Positions 44,340 to 58,102 are shown, counted from the first letter of the stretch. The stretch: 64,000 nt of DNA from Conus ventricosus (GCA_018398815.1 CM031609.1:38003375-38067374), one strand, 5' to 3'. Translations and numbers: made by a program. The notes: generated by a model from the letters alone, not told the origin.

Positions 44340-47300
44340 GGTTTGTTTTGACCAGAACATTGCTGCATTTTTCTTCCCCAGAACAGAGCTATGAAACAGC
44401 CACAATATAGCTCTGTTGACTTTGAGTTTGAATTATTTTCAAAACTTTGATAACAAAACTTGTGACAGCATTCTAACTACAGGACATTCTGTTCCCCATA
44501 ACATAACATAACACAGCTATATTGCAGCCTTTGTAAGATAGCTTTGCAAAAGGTGTATCAAACGACACATCAACAACGCACATGAAAGGATTAAATGTGA
44601 GGGATAGGTGACTCAGCTCAGTGAAAGAAATGTAAATGTTTGCACAAGATGTAGGTGAACATACTGGGCCAGCTGCAGACAGGAGAGCAGAGTGAACACT
44701 GGCTGAGCGGTGAAATTAGCATTAAAAAGAGGGGCCCCTAAACACCAACATTGTGCAATAGTAGGGTCTGCCCAACAGTTCATCAGTATTTCACAGGTCA
44801 GATCAGGGGTGCGTGGGGAAGGGAAGGGGAACTTCAAAATGGTTTGTTATTCATCAATTCCTGTTCAGGTTTGCAGTGGATTGGTGAAAACCGTCACTTA
44901 ATTTTTAAAAGAATGGGGATGATGGGCACATCATCTATAAGTATAGCAACGGGAGGAACTGGGTGGTGTTGGGATAGGAGTGGAGGTGGGAGGGGGGGGG
45001 GGGGGGGGGGAGCTTGTTTTGAGAAAAAGAAAAAAAAGACTATCAGATTTATTTTTTTTAATATATCAAACTTCGCATATATGTTAGATTAAACTTAAAG
45101 AGAGTAAATGTGTTGACTTTATCGAGTGAGTAGTGTTATTACTTGAGGATCTATGCTTGTCAGGAGAAGGGAATATAGAGTGGAGGAGAATGTTTGGTGA
45201 CTAGTGCTGATAAAGACAATGTGAACATCATACCATAGATTACACATTTAAGGCCTAGCCAGTGAATTGAGCCTCTGACTCAAGCCTAGGGCTCTAGATA
45301 TACTCAGGCAAAGAAATCAGCATGCAAGGAGCAGGAACTGTGATTTCACATGATTTGTACAATCAACAGTGCCCGTCTGTATGTTGTGTCAGTGCTGAGT
45401 CTGCAATTGTTTTTGCTACGTGTGTTGCGCAACATAGTTCATTGACGTTTGTTATGTATTGTACAACTTTTCTTGTCACAGCAGAACCCTGTGTGAAACA
45501 TGAGCTGGTGACCTTGAGGGGAGGGCATCAGGATTGTAGGCTGCCACCCAGTTGTTGGAGTTTTCCTTTTGCTTTTTGTTTTGTTTTGCTCGTGGGGGTG
45601 GGGGTGAGGGTGGAGGCAGGGGACGCTTACAGTTTGTGTGTGCGTGTTTCTGTTTTGGTGGGTATTTTGTTGTTTTGCTACTTTAATGTGTTAGGTTTGG
45701 GGTTTTTTTTTTTTTTTTTTTTTTTTCTTTTCCAGGACCAGTTTGATTGTTGCTGTGGGTGTTGAGTTTAGTGACAAATGGGATCTCGGTTTGTCATCTT
45801 ATCAGAAAGACTAGCATTCTTACCACTTCTGAAGGTGTAATGGAGTGGGGGGGGGGGGGGGGGTAGGAAAATGCTTGCCTTGTTCACACATGGGGGTCTT
45901 ATTTTTTCCTAGGTGAACATATTTTGTGTGTGGAAAAACCATCAGTTTGTCGCATTGTTTTTTGTTTGTTTGTAATTGTTTTTTGTCCCATACATGCTCT
46001 GATGAACACATTATGGTGACCCATGGTGTATGTTTTGTCTTGTTTCCTTTGGATATCACACATTCACAGTATCATCTTGACATATCACAGACTGACTGTA
46101 GCATAGAAGATGCTCTTCTTTCCAACCCTGTGGCTTGGCCTGACAGGCTTTGCCATGAGTTTGTGGACTGCGTTGATTCACTTGCCAGGAATGCAGGAAG
46201 GCTGACGTCCTTCCCAAATGAATGATGTTGTTGATGTCAGCATATTCTGATATTGTCTTTGAATTCGGCTTGTTTGCAGTGAGATGTCTGAGATACATGA
46301 TAGTAATAGTCAGTTTGAAGGCTGGGCAGTTAATTTCACGGTGATGACACATTGGCCATTGCTGTTTAGGCATGATCCAGGCTGAAATTTGGGTTTCAAC
46401 CTTTACTGACATTTGATACAAACCGGATCTCATAGCCTACGTTTAACATATAAGTGATGCAGTGGTTATGTTGGCGTTGTCTTCATCTGTGATAATAAAT
46501 GTAACAATGTCACAGTTTTCATTCCTCTGGGAAAGACATCAATAATTCGTCTTGGATATGGTGTGTTGCTCCTTGCCTGATGGTGTAAAACCGCCATGTA
46601 GGCAATCCTCTTGCCCAACATCCATGCTGTGGGGTGGTCTTTGCATGTGCATGTGGAGGCACATCTTGAGCAACCCCCGAATGCCAGCCTGACTTTGCTA
46701 GCTGTTGAACGTGCATCACCTTTGTGACCGAGTGGATCAGACAGGACGTCTGTTCTTTGATGTTAATGATAACATAGCAGACATGTTGGTGTGACTGAAA
46801 ATTAAAGTGTTGTTTAAGAAGCTCCATGAAAAATGCTCGCTGTTGACTCATGGGATAAAATTCCCAATCTCCCGTGCGTAATACTCAAGTCTGTGTGGAG
46901 AAAGAGCACAAGGAATGAATGAATCTCTTATTCAACGAGTTCTACGAAATATTGTGATACTGAATTTTTAAAAAATGGCATCAAGATTTAAGAGTACAAT
47001 GGCCAGTTTTTAACAAATTAGCAAGTGGATTATTGGAGAAAAAAGTAAAGATAAAGAACCAGCTGAACGGTTGAATGTGCTTTGTCCAGTATCATATTAT
47101 AGATTTAGGAGATGCAGGTAAACGGGTTAAAAGCATTTTTAGCGATTACGTGATATATTGCCAATAGGGTGGTAGTAAACCAACCCTTCGAAAAGTTTTC
47201 TCTATGAGTAGAAATGAGAAACCATTTGTAATCTTCACACACACACACTCTCTGCCTGTCCTCCCCTGCCCCTCCCTTAAAGATCATCAGATGACCTTTT

Positions 47301-47990
47301 TAGGAGTCTTAACAGACATGTGAACTCTGTGTATTTACATTAACAAAATAACGAGGGGGGGGGGGGGGGGGGGGGGGGTTACAAAATTTAGAATGTATAG
47401 TCTAGTATCTAGAAAATTCTGAAATGAAAAAAAAAGGAAATTATTTACATCATAGCCAATACACAGTCAATAGATGATAATGAAAATTTACAATGTACTC
47501 ATCTGGAAACATATCTAAAATCAAACAAAGAAATCTAAAGCAATTATTACTATGTAATTGTAAAACAAAATGCATAGCTACATGTCACCAGTATCCACAG
47601 CTATTACATCCAGCTTCTTCATGGTACGTACACCCAACAAATCATCACCATGCAGTTCTGAAAATGAAACACATAGTTCATGGAGTTAGGACATATGCAT
47701 GGATGATGTGTTCAAAAAAATGATCTAATTAAATTATTAAGACTTTCCTTTTCTTTTTTTTTAAAAAGAGAGAAAAAAAAAAGAAAGAAAGAAAAAAGCC
47801 TAGTATGCAGTGCAGCAGTTTTGCAGACCATGAATTGTTCAAACAATTGAACAAGGCTGATGTGTTTCGGCAGCAGGTCAGAATATTGATGTATGTTTAG
47901 ATAGTGTTAAATTAATCTCATTACTTTCTAGTCTTCCATCTGCACGTTGGATGGTTAGTCTGATATTAATATTTTTCAGTTGTTAATAAT
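44183..47990. other. No gene recognised; homopolymers
   Basis: Holds T28 at about 44311-44338, G-runs at about 44993-45010, 45847-45862 and 47355-47378, and a T-run at about 45702-45726. Open frames on both strands near 46056-46851 show no recognisable domain. Confidence 0.5.
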
Positions 47991-48105
47991 TTCTGGCAAG
48001 TGCTCAGCTCTCTGTTGTATCTATCTCATTTTCAGGCCTGTAGGCATGTATGGTGACTCAAAACATGCAAGCAAACACAAACTAGTATACGAGTGCATGT
48101 GCACA

Positions 48106-48107
<2 letters not shown>

Positions 48108-48159
<52 letters not shown>

Positions 48160-48204
48160 TGTGTGGGCATGAATGCATGTGCACAAACACATACATGCAG
48201 TGGT

Positions 48205-48266
<62 letters not shown>

Positions 48267-48275
48267 GCACAGGCA
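48108..48275. repeat. (CA)n microsatellites
   Basis: Two long CA blocks (about 48110-48156 and 48207-48262) separated by about 50 bp. Confidence 0.95.
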
Positions 48276-48855
48276 TGAGTGCGCACACACGCAAACATAT
48301 TCACACATTTTCACACACACAGCAGTGTAGGTTGAAGGACACAGAGAATCCAAACAGCTTATGAATAGATGTCATGCATTTCTTTTTTGTCTTTTGTTTT
48401 GTTTAACATTGTGCAGTGGCAGTAACGTGCCTCTCATCAGACTGTTGTATTAAGTGTGACGATAAGAAGCAGTACAATGGGAAGCCAAAGCTTTAATGCA
48501 TTGTTTTGTTATCTGTACATAAACATGCTGTTATTATGCAGACCATGTCCTAGCAGTAGGATGTGTATGTCTGTGCCTGTGTACATTGTGTGTGTGTTCC
48601 CACAAATCATAACGCATGTTGAATAATTCAACTTTGAATTACCATTCTGGTCATTGTTTACTCATTCATCTTGAGTGTATATAGTTTATATATTGTGTAT
48701 GTCGTTTTTCTTGTTCATGCCCAAGGAGGTAGTATGGCCACTTCAGTTTTCCATTTTTTTTTCCACTTACATGTACATATTCTAGCACATTTGCTTCTCT
48801 TCCCCATCCCCACCTCACATCATCAACACTCCCCTCATATAAAAACAAACCAACC
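48276..48855. other. No gene recognised
   Basis: Unique sequence before the solo LTR. The last bases CAACC (48851-48855) may be the left target-site duplication. Confidence 0.5.
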
Positions 48856-50269
48856 TGTCAACCTCGGGTGATGTCGATGGAGGAAGGACTAGCGCACAGC
48901 CCAAACACACTCACAGCTTGCTTACGATCTCATTCATATATCATGCATTCGTCACATCAAACCACTAGTAAAGTCTATAACTTTACTACACATGATCATA
49001 GAACGAAACATCAATGCATATGGACTCAAACAAAATAAACATTCTCTCTTTCCTGAACTTCACAAAATCATTTATCTAAAACATCATTAACTAACCCGGG
49101 TATAAATAGATTTCTACTTTACCTGGCCAGGTGATCTTAACTATTCACGAATCACTGTCTTTTCTTTTTTTTTTTTTTTCTTTTCACTGTCACTTTCACA
49201 AGCACGACACAACTGTTGGCACTGGTCAGGTTAGACTGCTGGCACCGGTCAGGCTGGACTGCTGGCACCGGTCAGGTTGGACTGCCGATGAAAGTGGCGC
49301 TGGCCAAGTATGAGGTCGAACCCCGGTTAAGGTGGAACAGTGACTATCAACATCGATCTGTTCTCCTTTCTTTCTTCCTGCATTAACGCATTGCACTCTC
49401 TCTCTCTCTTCTAGTCTGCTCTATCAAATGGACATGGTTGCTTTTCTTTTCTTTTTTTTTCTTTTCTTTCTTTTCCTCTTCATTAGTTAGCAACTCTCTC
49501 TCTCCACATCTCTCCTTAGTCCTTCCTCTGCAGACTATCTCGTGCTAATCTCTCAACTTGGTTCTCTTCTCTCTCCCCTCATCTCTCTGCTTCTCTCTCA
49601 AGCAGACCTACACCCAGAACCTCTTCCTCTCTCTCTCTGTCCGTTCTCTCTCTCGTTCTCTCCCTCACGCATTACTTTATCTCCTAACTCCGTGTCCAAG
49701 GGCGAGTACCATTGGTCAGTATTTTTACCGCCTCGTACCCGAAGTTGTCTCCCTCTAATTCCATTGGATATTCAAATCATGACAGTCACGCCTACACGCC
49801 TTACTCTCTGTGGTGGTCAATTGGTCATTTAATTGATTAGCTTGATTTCACCCCACCACACACTACCTTCCCCTCTCTTCGTTCCGGCGACGTCGTAAAT
49901 TGGCTAGATCAGTCTGATCCAGGCGTCGAGACTCGTCTGACCAGACATCGAGGCGTCGGTCAGCTACTTAGTCTGTCTGGGTGGACCGTACCGTCTCCGT
50001 AGAGGATTAGGATTAGTCTCCTCGCTGTGCCCAAATTGGCTGGATGAGTCTGATCCGGGCGTCGAGACTCGTTTGACCAGACATCGAGGCGTCGGTCAGC
50101 TACTTAGTCCGTCTGGCTGGACAGACCGTCTCCGTGGGGCCTCTCAGCTATGCTTAATTGGCTGGACCCGACACATGGGCTGTCTGCCTGACGCCCAGAA
50201 TATTTGAGTTAGGGCTTATGTCCGAACAACCTGGACCACGACTTTGGTTGTTTATTTTTGACCGTGACA
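48856..50269 (-). mobile_element. Solo LTR of the same Gmr1-like family
   Basis: Starts TGTCAACCTCGG and ends ACCGTGACA on the plus strand, like the two LTRs at 22486 and 27749, and follows them along its length with clear divergence (1414 bp against 1600). No internal element sequence is attached, so it arose by recombination between two LTRs. Flanks are CAACC before and CATCC after, a target duplication with one mismatch. Differences include a triplicated GGCACTGGTCAGG-like piece at about 49218-49280 and a duplicated block of about 140 bp at about 49895-50150. Confidence 0.92.
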
Positions 50270-50631
50270 CATCCAACAAATCATGACAGTTGAACCCACT
50301 TCTTGTAAATCCAAGGGCATTTTTTTCCCTTCATGTGGCTATGTCTGTATACTAAAGCAGTAGGTTTCTGATAATATACATTTTCAGTGGTTTATCTTTA
50401 TTGCGCTACTTACACAAGCTGCACGAGCATTTATAACTTTGATTGTTTGAAAGATTTTTTTTTATTTAATGAGACTTTAGAAGGACAAAAAGAAATTACA
50501 GGAACCGTTGTGCGTATGTTACAAATATGCATTAATGTATTACAAATATATATTAATTTGTTTACATAGTCCAGTGAATGCTTAAGATCAGAAGTCTGAA
50601 ATGATAATAGAACCATTAAAATACAAATTAT

Positions 50632-50666
<35 letters not shown>

Positions 50667-52940
50667 AGCAAATCACATGTGAGCATATAAATTGAGACTT
50701 TAAGTACATGAATCTCCTTAACCTCCCAACAGAGATAGGTTCGATTCAAACAGAAAGAAGACAAAATGGAAAGGAAACAAAAAAGAAGGGGAAAAAAAAA
50801 GGAAGACGTTTCTGGATCCTTATCTCCATATGAATGGTATTGTAAAGGAACTAACTCCTCCCACCCCCACCACCCCCCCCCCACTGCACCCACCCTATTC
50901 ACACACTCCCTCCTCTTCCCTCCCTGTCATGCCTCTGAAACAGGGCTTGATATTCCAGACCTGTGGTGGGATAGATTTTTTTGTTTTTTTTGTTTTTGCT
51001 GTCTGCTAGTCCATGGATGGTGGTCGTCTGAATGCTGGCGTTTTGAAAGAGACAAAGAAGCCTCCATGCAACATTTCATTGTCAACATTGGGGAACCCAT
51101 GTGACAGCTCAGTGACAGAGAGTTGTCTGTCGAAAGAAATTCAGTAGCAGAAGGCCCCACTTCAATCGATCTACTAATACATTATGTGTAGTATATTTTG
51201 CTCTGCCAACAACTTAAAAAAACCAAGCAAACAAACAATTATCAGTGCCAGATCTGATATCCATGAAGATACTTTGCTTTGCCAACAGCTTAAAAAAGGA
51301 ACAAACATCAATGCCAGATCTAATATCCAGGAAGATATGTAAATTAAACTCTTTTTTTTTCAAAACGTAAAAATTGTTATCATGTAACTGAGCCTTTCTT
51401 TTACTTTTGTGTTTTTTATGTCAGAAAAGAAAGACTGACTTTGAACTCCAGACACTAAACAGTACACCACAATGAGCCAGTGAAAACGGAATCTGATCTG
51501 GTACCTGGAATCAGATTGCGTTTAAACCCTACAGGTCAAGAAAAAGATTCTTTATGAGTAAGTGAATTGACAACGGAAATTATGCTTTTGCCTTCTTCCA
51601 ACTCTACAGACAGCATCCACATGGAGAGGGACAAAGATCACAAACAATGCATATGTTATAGTGCAAAGGGGGCAAAAATCATGCACATGTGGGTGAATAG
51701 ACACTGAATTGAATAACACACACACACATACACTGGCACACACATATGTTCACTATATATACACATGAATGTGTTCATGTAGAATTTTTACTTAGTTTTT
51801 GTAAACCAAAAACTTGTTTTACCCCACACACAGACGAGAAAAGAAAAGAACGAAAAGATCAAATGAGCAAACAAGCAAATGGATGATACAATACAAATAG
51901 CTTTTGTTTCATTAGCCCAGATGCACTTCTCACACACACATTAATAATGGGTATGTGTCTGTTTGTTTTGTCATGGACCTTTTTTTTTTAAATTGAGGCC
52001 TGGACTGTATGAACATCATGAACTTGCCTCCAGGGTGCAAAGGACAAGTGATAGCTTTCAATTCATGAAGGTGGATTTGAAATACAAGTATGGCTGCTGA
52101 ATGCTTCTTCTTGTTTGCTGCCTCCCGATGTGTTTTGACCTTAACTTTTGTGCTTATGACATCAGTTTTTCAGAGTATTACTTTCCCTGTGCTGTAGTAT
52201 GGATCACTGTTGCTGGCAAGAGTCTCCATGTCACTACTGCATTCTGTGTGTATATAAAGAATAAATTATTCAGTTTCAGTCCTTGTACTTTGAAAAACAA
52301 ACAAACAGAGAAACAAAGCCACCTAATTGTCTTCAACTTTATTTTTCTAGGATCACATTCTCTACATATGCCCATGATACTTTAATGTAAAGAAGAAAAG
52401 GAGTTGCACCTCTATACTTATTCATGTTTTTTATTGTGTGTGTGCGTTTGTAACTTTCTGTTGTGGCATTATTCATTTTTATGGCCAGTTGTCATGTAGT
52501 TTGGAGAGTCTTGTTTTCTGTATCAATTTCAGTAGAGATTGTAATCCTGATTTCTTATTTTAATCTGAACTTCAAGTACAGTCTATAATAGTCTGGTGAT
52601 CTGTATAATGTAACACACTAATCATGTATTGGTCTTCATTTTTATAGACCAGAAATCTTAGTATATCTGGAAATCAAGATAAAATAAAATACCTAATATG
52701 GTTCCATGTTGGGTACAGGCAGACCGTTTTGTAGCTATATCTATGCAAAAGCTGTGCGTTTATTGTATTTACATGTATGTAATGTGCCCTTCTCTATGTA
52801 GGGGAGAGTTGGACACTCATAATCAATCTGAAGCATAAAAAAAAATCCAACTATTCAAAAAGGTATGCTTCAGACAAATTATTAGCATCAAGTGCAAGGT
52901 TGGTAAGACAATGGACTGTTAGGTAGCAAATCAAACATCA
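50270..52940. other. No gene recognised
   Basis: Contains G31 at 50634-50664, C-rich sequence near 50870, an approximate duplication of about 75 bp at 51196-51340 (GCTCTGCCAACAACTTAAAA / GCTTTGCCAACAGCTTAAAA) and small CA repeats near 51716. No supportable protein. Confidence 0.5.
50634..50664. repeat. Poly-G tract, 31 bases
   Basis: Thirty-one consecutive G; among the longest homopolymers in the window. Confidence 0.95.
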
Positions 52941-52984
52941 GGTGGCAGAAGAAGAATCTCCTGACAAGCTATCCAGCACAGCAA

Positions 52985-53280
52985 GTTTACCATGTGTGGG
53001 CACGGAATACATGCTGACTACCTGACCAAGACCATTCTGCAGGGTACTACACTGGAGGTTGAACATCCCAGAGGAAGACTGAAGAGGTCCTGGACGGATA
53101 AAATGAGGTTGATCTGGTTCCAACTCCTCTGTCTTGCTGTGCATGACAGGGTGGCGGAGATCCCAGGCTGCCCAATGTCCATCACAACATCCCTGAGACC
53201 TTCTCTCGTAGCAAAAGAAATGGGGGAAATGATGCATGCACACCGTGATGATGAGATCATTGAGTTTGTACAGGGTTAAT
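52985..53280 (+). mobile_element. LINE remnant (C-terminal tail)
   Basis: A frame from about 52992 contains ADYLTKTILQGT and PRGRLKRSWTDKM, matching the C-terminal tail common to many RTE/CR1-like LINE polymerases (pattern KxxLxG, RGRxxKxWxD). No RT motifs remain. Only a short 3' fragment. Confidence 0.65.
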
Positions 53281-53425
53281 CACGCAGTTTATAGGAGCTG
53301 TCATCAGAAGTTATCTTTGGTTCGCACAGGGTTTATAACTTTATTGATAGGAACTCTCGTCAGAACTTATCTTTAGTTTGCACAGAGTAAATCATGAATT
53401 TATAGGAGCTAAGTTCTGGTCACCA
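53275..53425. repeat. Approximate tandem repeat, unit about 62 bp
   Basis: ATAGGAGCTGTCATCAGAAG, ATAGGAACTCTCGTCAGAAC and ATAGGAGCTAAGTTCTGG start related units at spacing of about 60 bp, with TTATCTTTGGTT / TTATCTTTAGTT between. Confidence 0.75.
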
Positions 53426-54306
53426 TTTGCAGGATGTACATGAGAATTTGTAATTTTCCCCCCTCATATCCCTTCTATTTGAAAAAAAAAAAGAGAGAGG
53501 AGTGAGTGGTCTTCTATACATTTACAGAGACTGAGGTTTCTTTCCTTTTCTCTTCTTTCTTTCTTTTTTTTTTTTTTTAATAAAAAACTCAAGTTGAGAA
53601 ATCTCTCTGAGATGATATTGTTGTTAATTCTTCTTCTTCTTCTTCTTGCTTTAAGCAAATTGTTGAAACCAGTCTTTTAGTACTGCTGGGTACAGTTTAC
53701 CTAAGACTGATAGGAGGTTTTTTCTTATTTTTCCTTTATAAGTGAACTCAGTTGTGGTTTAACTTAATTCCACAATAATCAAATTTTGTTCTTCAGGTCA
53801 AGCAGTTCTCTCATGTTGAGTGAAATTTCGGATCTTCCATTTTGGGGGGAAAATGTGCTCCATTTAAAATCCAGTTTACTGACTTCAGAGGCCCACAGTG
53901 AAATGACGAGTGCATTCAGCTGTGGAGTTGGTTGAACCTTGTGAGTTTCAGCCATTTTGGCTTGGATTTTTACAACTTGAACACTGACCCAGTAGTAAAC
54001 TAATACCAGAGTCAGTTCAGAAAGGGTTAAAGTGTCTGAAAGAGGAGGTTGGACGCTTGCCTTCCATAATGCTGTGTCATAGACACTACAGAACACCTAA
54101 TTGTCGCTGCGTCTATAATATAATGGTATGGGACTTTTCTCTTTAATCTTATGAAGTTGTCCAGTTATGAGTTTCCTTACTTCTGCCTCTGTCAGCTACT
54201 TTTTTCTTTTTCTTTTTCTTTTTTTTTCATTTAAAGTGGGCTTTAGTCTCAGAATCTTGAAGCAAGGCGGTTCAGTCTTGGATGATATGCCGACTTGTCC
54301 ATTATC
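53426..54306. other. No gene recognised
   Basis: Unique sequence with T-runs and a (TTC)n near 53629-53645. A minus-strand frame of about 105 codons at 53779-54096 shows no recognisable domain. Confidence 0.5.
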
Positions 54307-54388
54307 TGCAACAGAAAATTGTCATGGATAATACAATCGAGGTAGACTGCAACAGAAAATTGTCATGGATAATACACTCGAGGTGGAC
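54307..54388. repeat. Two-copy tandem duplication, 41-bp unit
   Basis: TGCAACAGAAAATTGTCATG starts both copies (54307 and 54348); two base differences. Confidence 0.9.
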
Positions 54389-54723
54389 ATTTTTTATTGT
54401 ATTATATTGTATTTAGAAAATTGAACTCCGGAAGATTAAGGAATGATATTTTTTCTTCTTCAGTTCTGTTATCTCATGTTACTGTTTTTATCCTTGCATG
54501 TTGATATTTGACCGAAACTTGAATTATGAAGTTCTTATTTCACAGATTAATCATTTGCTTGCATTTTTTTAAAACAGTAATATGATGGAGACAAAAGAAG
54601 ATTCTTGCAAGCACACATTTGCTTATACCTGTGTATGTTCTTTTGGGTGGAAGCACACACACGTGCATGTGCACATGGACACACAATTAGGCAGGCATGT
54701 GCCACAGGCACATGCACACTCAT

Positions 54724-54725
<2 letters not shown>

Positions 54726-54791
<66 letters not shown>

Positions 54792-54937
54792 CACACACAC
54801 ACACGCTTACTTTCCTCACAACTTTTGTTTATCGAGGATACTCACTTAACAACCAAGATAACAACCGCAACAACCAGTGCACTTGTGAGTGTGTGTGTAC
54901 GCGCACACACACATGCATGCACACACACACACACATC

Positions 54938-54985
<48 letters not shown>

Positions 54986-55090
54986 CACACACACTCTCTC
55001 TCTCTTTCTCTCATACACACACACGCACACTCACACATACACATACTCTCACACATACACGCAACACACACACACACACACATAATGCAC
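54726..55090. repeat. (CA)n and (CT)n microsatellites
   Basis: (CA)n at 54726-54804 with one break, then (CA)n and (CT)n at about 54905-55082. Repetitive Thr-His and Arg-Glu frames here are artefacts. Confidence 0.95.
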
Positions 55091-55358
55091 ACACTCTGCA
55101 CCAGAAGGGAGCGATTAAAACTTCAGTGAGCATTTGTGAAGTGTCTTTAATTTTTTTTTCCTGTCCATTTGATTGGGTGTTGTGAACTTTTGGTATCATT
55201 GAAGATGTAAAATTTGCTTACGAGTAAACTTTTTCAGTGCCAGTGCAATTGTTTGTGATTTCAGTGTATGTGTACTTCCTACAGTATATGTATGGTGGTG
55301 TTTGTTATCGACCCCACTGGGTGCTCCTGTTGCATGGCCTTTGTGAGGTGTAATTTCT

Positions 55359-55396
<38 letters not shown>

Positions 55397-56816
55397 GTAT
55401 ATGTGTGCGTGAGTGTGTTTGTGTGCGCACGCACATGTACGCGCATGATCTCATGGTTTCGAAGAAAACGAATATTATTTGATTGGTTTATGTCACATTC
55501 GAGTGGACTTTAAAGATAATGTGTACATTCATCGGAAACAAATGTCATCAATCATTATATGAAAAACAAAAATAATGAAACCATGACGCATTCGTGAGGT
55601 CGCAGGCCCATTCAAATAGCTGAGAGCGTACTTTTACACTCAAACTTGCAACTGTTTGATCGTGGATGTTTTCGTTGCAATGAGAATTGTAAAGTTTTGT
55701 TCTCTTACATGGCAACGTATTAAATGGGTCGATGGTGTTGGTACATAAGTGTGTGCCTACGCCTGAGTGATGTTTCCAAGCTTGAACTTAGGCCTACTTT
55801 GCTCTTTCTGAGCGTAGTCTCAATCATCAGTGTTGTCCAAGAATTGACGGATTCGACTGAAGTCATCGGGGATTTTGGCAAAATGTATGCTTTAAGTTAT
55901 TCTTGAGTTATTGCGTTTTTGTTACGAAAAAAAGAAGAAGTTTATGACGCAGTTTAGGCAGTAATTTTAGGTAACATTCTGGCATGACATAGCCCTTTGA
56001 TTTACTGATGGGATTCGTAAGTTTATTATTAAATTTTGACTAGCTAGATGGACAACACCAGCTATAGAACAAATAGCCAACGTCACATTGCAGCAAAAAT
56101 ACATCGATGAAGATGACGTTATTTCTTCAGAAAAGAAAAACGTCACCATATCATAGTCGTTGAAAATATGCGCAAAACATAAATACAGCAACAGATGGAA
56201 ATCAAAGAAATGCAGGAATTTGTGCTGGAAGTGTTCCAAGGGTTGAAAGTTATTAATGCAAGAATTGGGGAGGAGGGGGGGGGGGGGGGGGGGGGGGGGG
56301 GCTCAGTCGTTGCCCAAGGTACAACAAACCAACGGGGACGTGACTCACACCAATAGAATTTTCTGATCCCAGCTATACAATCTTGCCGAACTGGCAGCCA
56401 GCGTGCAGTGGCCTCGGTCCCGAGTTTTCAGTAGTAAGAACTATTGTGAAATCTCAGAGACCGCCGTCGGATCTACACACTCAACATAACCTCCCTTCGC
56501 TACTCTCTCTCTCTCCCTCCCCATCATCCCCCCCACCCCACCCCTACACAAACACAAAGACCATATGCATATAAACAGACACGCGCACAAAGATGGAGAA
56601 AGTGACATTGACATGCATTTTTTGCATTAGCGCTTTCATATTTTTTTTCTTCTTCTTTTTATCTTGTATTTCTTCTTCTTTTTTCCCCCTCATGAATCGG
56701 CGCGAGTGCCCCAAGAGTTGGCTGTAACTGCGATGAATAAAAGTAAAGAAACATGACGAACCAGTCGAGAGCTTGGAGGGGTTTTTTTTTTCATTTTTCC
56801 GCCTTTTCCTTTTTGT
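55091..56816. other. No gene recognised
   Basis: Holds (CT)n at 55359-55392, G27 at 56275-56301 and T/C-rich stretches near 56500 and 56640-56690. No convincing coding sequence. Confidence 0.5.
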
Positions 56817-58070
56817 ACTCCCAGTTCTTATAGAACAGGGAGTACTTTAGAATGGGAACGAAGAAATGCTGTCTGTGTGTGTGTCTGTCTGTGTGTCCGT
56901 GGTCAAAATGTGTTCCACTCGCTCCAGACAAAACTACTGGGCCGATCTTTCTGAAAATTTGTAGGTATGTTCATTATGGGCCACGGATGATGCCCGATGT
57001 TTTAGTTTACCGCTATAGCCGTTACTAACGGCTGCAACGGCATGTAACGGTTTTTCTTCTTTACGGTTACTAACGGCTGTAACGGCATGTAACGGTTTTT
57101 CTTCTTTATGGAATATCTCAGAAAGTACTTGGCCGATCTTTCTGAAAATTTGTAGGTATGTTCATTATGGGTCACGAATAATGCCCGATGTTTTAGTTTA
57201 CCGTTATAACCGTTAGCAACGGCTGTAACGGCCTGTAACGGTTTTTCTTCTTTATGGAATATCTCAGAAAGTACTTGGCCGACCTTTATGAAAATTAGCA
57301 GGTATGTTCATTATGGGTCACTGATGATGCCTGATGTTTTAGTTTGCCCGTTATAGCCGTTATTAACGGTTGTAACGGCCTATAACGGTTTTTCTACTTT
57401 ATGGAATATCTCAGAAAGTACTTGGCCAATTTATAAGCGGTTTGGATGATCTCGTTACACATCGGAGCCTCTGTCCATATGTAAGTGATGTAATGCTGAA
57501 AATGAATTTAACAACCGTTAAAAACCGTTATTCTGCCGTTATTTCTTATATATAGGTGGCTTTTAATGAAATTTAGTATATAGAAAGGTTATCACACACA
57601 AATGGCACTTCTATATAGTGTTTCAAAATTTGACCGTTAAAAACCGTTATTCTTGACATATTGTCCGATTTGGATGAAATTTGATATGTACACAGGCTTT
57701 AGCCCAGTGAGGACTAAAATACTGGTTTCAAAAGTGTATATCGGTTATATAACCGTTAAACCGTTATTTTGCCGTTATTTTTTATATATTGGTGGGTTTT
57801 AATGAAATTTTGTGTATAGAAAGGTTATCACACACAAATGGCACTTCCATGTAGTGTTTCAAAATCTGACCGTTAAAAACCGTTATTCTTGACATGTTGT
57901 CCGATTTGGATGAAATTTGGTATGTACACAGGCTTTAGCCCAGTGAGGACTAAAATACTAGTTTCAAAAGTGTACATCGGTTAAATAACCGTTAAAACCG
58001 TTATTTTGCCTTTATTTCTTATCTCACGAAGCACTTGGCCGATTTATAAGCGGTTTGGAAAACTGGGAGT
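56817..58070. mobile_element. AACGG/CCGTT-rich repeat module with inverted ends
   Basis: Ends carry an inverted repeat: ACTCCCAGTTCT at 56817-56828 and its complement form AAAACTGGGAGT at 58059-58070 (one mismatch). The left end also folds as a hairpin (ACTCCC A GTTCT ... AGAAC A GGGAGT, 56817-56843). Inside are three units of about 127 bp with TATCTCAGAAAGTACTTGGC, GGTATGTTCATTATGGG and GATGTTTTAGTTT, and two units of about 260 bp with AAAGGTTATCACACACAAAT and TACACAGGCTTTAGCCCAGT. Taken together there are dozens of TAACGG or CCGTTA words. No protein is encoded. No target-site duplication found. Probably a non-autonomous element or a nested tandem repeat; family unknown. Confidence 0.6.
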
Positions 58071-58102
58071 TCGTTTATATGCTTCGCATCTTGTTTCTTT
58101 CT

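Noticed and set aside
46056..46851. Minus-strand frames of 110-125 codons
   Set aside because: No recognised domain, no splice signals, and frames of this size occur by chance in this composition.
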